Part shown: positions 14,008 through 15,139 of the stretch, piece by piece | How positions within the stretch are numbered: position 1 is the stretch's first letter | Layout of the letters: every line of letters starts with the position of its first letter | Assembly (NCBI GenBank): GCA_012512355.1 | Contig: JAAZEI010000031.1 | Span: forward strand, 1 to 15,139 | DNA length: 15,139 nt | Origin: Clostridiales bacterium | GTDB taxonomy: Bacteria; Bacillota; Clostridia; Christensenellales; Aristaeellaceae | Reading direction: 5' to 3' | The notes under the pieces: generated by a model | Database searches by the model: none | Told to the model about the DNA's origin: nothing | What the model saw: the letters and a program-made list of their open reading frames with translations, nothing else | Position numbers and translations under genes: made by a program

Positions 14008-15139
14008 TTTGTTCTTCCCCCTCCTTTTCAAGCGGGCTGATCTCAACCCACTCAATGCGGCGATCAATTACGCTGAGCACCCGCAGGTTCAGCCCCTGAA
14101 AATTGATTTCAGGCTGGCTTCCCTCATCTGGAATAGACCCAAGTTCGCTTAAAATCAGACCGCCGATGGTGTCATAATCTTCTTCAATCGGCAGGTCAAG
14201 GGAAGCCTCTTCGTTAAAAGTCTCAATTTCCACACTGCCCGCCACTTTATATCTGCCGCCGCCAAGCTCAATGATGTCCTGCTGAACCTGGGGATCGTTT
14301 TCATCATATATATTTCCCACGATTTCTTCAATCAAATCTTCCATCGTGATCAGGCCGCTGGTGCCGCCATATTCATCGACCACGATAGCCATGTGATATT
14401 TATTGTGCTGCATATCCCTGAAAAGCACGTCTGTACGAACAGAGTCAGGCACAAACCTCGCTTTTCGGGTGATCTCATGCAAAGACTTGGGATGCTCACG
14501 CAGACGGTTAAGCAAAAAATCACGCGTTGATACCGTACCGATGATATGATCCAGATCGTCATCATATACAGGAAAACGGGATAATCCGGTTTCTTCAATC
14601 ATACTGGTAATTTCTTGATCGCTGTCCTCTATCCAAATGGCCCATACATCTGTGCGATGGGTCATGGCATCTGCTGCTGTCAGATTGTTAAACTCGAACA
14701 CATTTTCTATCATTTCACGTTCAGTTTCTTCAATGGCCCCTTTCTCTTCCCCTACGTCCACCAAAAGCCGAATTTCGTCTTCGGTCAATTTCTCTATTTC
14801 TTCGTCGGGATCAAGCCCCATCGCGTGCATGATTGTCCGAATCATCCAGTTGCCCAGGCGGGCCATGGGCAAAAACAGCGAATTGCAAAAACTTGCAAAG
14901 CCACGCAGCCTGCGGGCAATCTTTTCCGCGTTGCGCTCAGCGAGTTTTCTGGGCAGCAATGTCCCAAACACCAAAAGCACCAAGGTGAAAACCGTCATAA
15001 CAGGAAGAATTGAAAGCCAGGTGAGCGCCGATGGGCTTAAAAATTCAAGCCAGCTTAGCGTCTTTAAAAAATTTGCCAGCGGAAGAGCGAATAACCACAA
15101 GGCTAACCCTGAAGATAAAAAGCCCACAAAAGCCACACA
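14000..15139 (-). CDS. HlyC/CorC-family membrane protein with CBS pair, 5' end outside window
   Basis: This is a membrane protein of the CNNM/CorC family, linked to divalent cation (Mg2+ or Co2+) efflux or homeostasis and often misnamed hemolysin. The frame is open to the window edge, so the start is missing; 379 codons are visible. In order from GTG 15136: the rest of the DUF21 membrane domain (two hydrophobic stretches, about 5-24 and 40-61), a linker with LTEDEIRLLVDVGEEKGAIE (117-136), the two CBS motifs (about 158-275, including SRFPVYDDDLDHIIG and MAIVVDEYGGTSGLITMEDL), and the C-terminal CorC_HlyC domain (about 290-370, with DYDTIGGLIL at 320-329). The DUF21 end reads LLVFGTLLPRKLAERN; relatives usually have Glu at the Thr. 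The stop lies inside the start region of the TrxB-like gene. Confidence 0.92.
   Translation of the reverse strand, partial: CVAFVGFLSSGLALWLFALPLANFLKTLSWLEFLSPSALTWLSILPVMTVFTLVLLVFGTLLPRKLAERNAEKIARRLRGFASFCNSLFLPMARLGNWMIRTIMHAMGLDPDEEIEKLTEDEIRLLVDVGEEKGAIEETEREMIENVFEFNNLTAADAMTHRTDVWAIWIEDSDQEITSMIEETGLSRFPVYDDDLDHIIGTVSTRDFLLNRLREHPKSLHEITRKARFVPDSVRTDVLFRDMQHNKYHMAIVVDEYGGTSGLITMEDLIEEIVGNIYDENDPQVQQDIIELGGGRYKVAGSVEIETFNEEASLDLPIEEDYDTIGGLILSELGSIPDEGSQPEINFQGLNLRVLSVIDRRIEWVEISPLEKEGEEQIV

Overview
The window looks like a chromosomal stretch of a Bacillota bacterium, most likely from the Clostridia. This rests on strong AGGAGG-type ribosome binding sites, SigmaA-type promoter elements, tightly packed operons with ATGA-type overlaps, the acpS-nnr gene pair, a Sua5-type protein with a C-terminal domain, and a 6S RNA. 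The genus cannot be named from the sequence alone. I saw no mobile element, CRISPR array, tRNA or rRNA.

Plus strand, 1-4114: a carbohydrate-uptake operon. It has an extracellular solute-binding protein gene (interrupted by an in-frame TAG), two ABC permease genes and an N-acetylneuraminate lyase gene. Together these point to import and first-step breakdown of sialic acid (N-acetylneuraminate). A strong stem-loop separates the binding-protein gene from the permeases. No ATPase gene is present, so the importer probably uses a shared ATPase encoded elsewhere.

Plus strand, 4115-5487: a textbook promoter (TTGACA, 17 bases, TATAAT) drives a structured RNA of about 196 nt. I identify it as 6S RNA from its long closing stem and conserved sequence blocks. 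A rho-independent terminator follows it, and then comes a threonylcarbamoyl-AMP synthase gene (Sua5/YwlC, tRNA t6A synthesis). That gene starts only 14 bases after the terminator, so it may depend on readthrough from the 6S promoter. A terminator hairpin lies between it and the convergent minus-strand operon.

Minus strand, 15139 down to 5486: ten densely packed genes, probably one long operon whose promoter lies beyond the window. In transcription order they encode a CBS/CorC membrane protein (5' end missing), a thioredoxin-reductase-like flavoprotein that lacks the usual NADPH phosphate-binding motif, a secreted DUF3298-type protein, threonine 3-dehydrogenase, glycine C-acetyltransferase, tryptophanyl-tRNA synthetase, a monoacylglycerol-lipase-like hydrolase, a self-processing P1-family peptidase, holo-ACP synthase and the bifunctional NAD(P)HX repair enzyme. 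Tdh and Kbl together convert threonine to glycine and acetyl-CoA. AcpS and Nnr serve CoA-dependent carrier-protein activation and nicotinamide cofactor repair.

The observations most worth a second look are the 6S RNA locus and its link to the Sua5 gene, the lone amber codon in an otherwise intact binding-protein gene, and the altered NADPH site of the TrxB-like protein. I did not find a clearly new multi-gene system.
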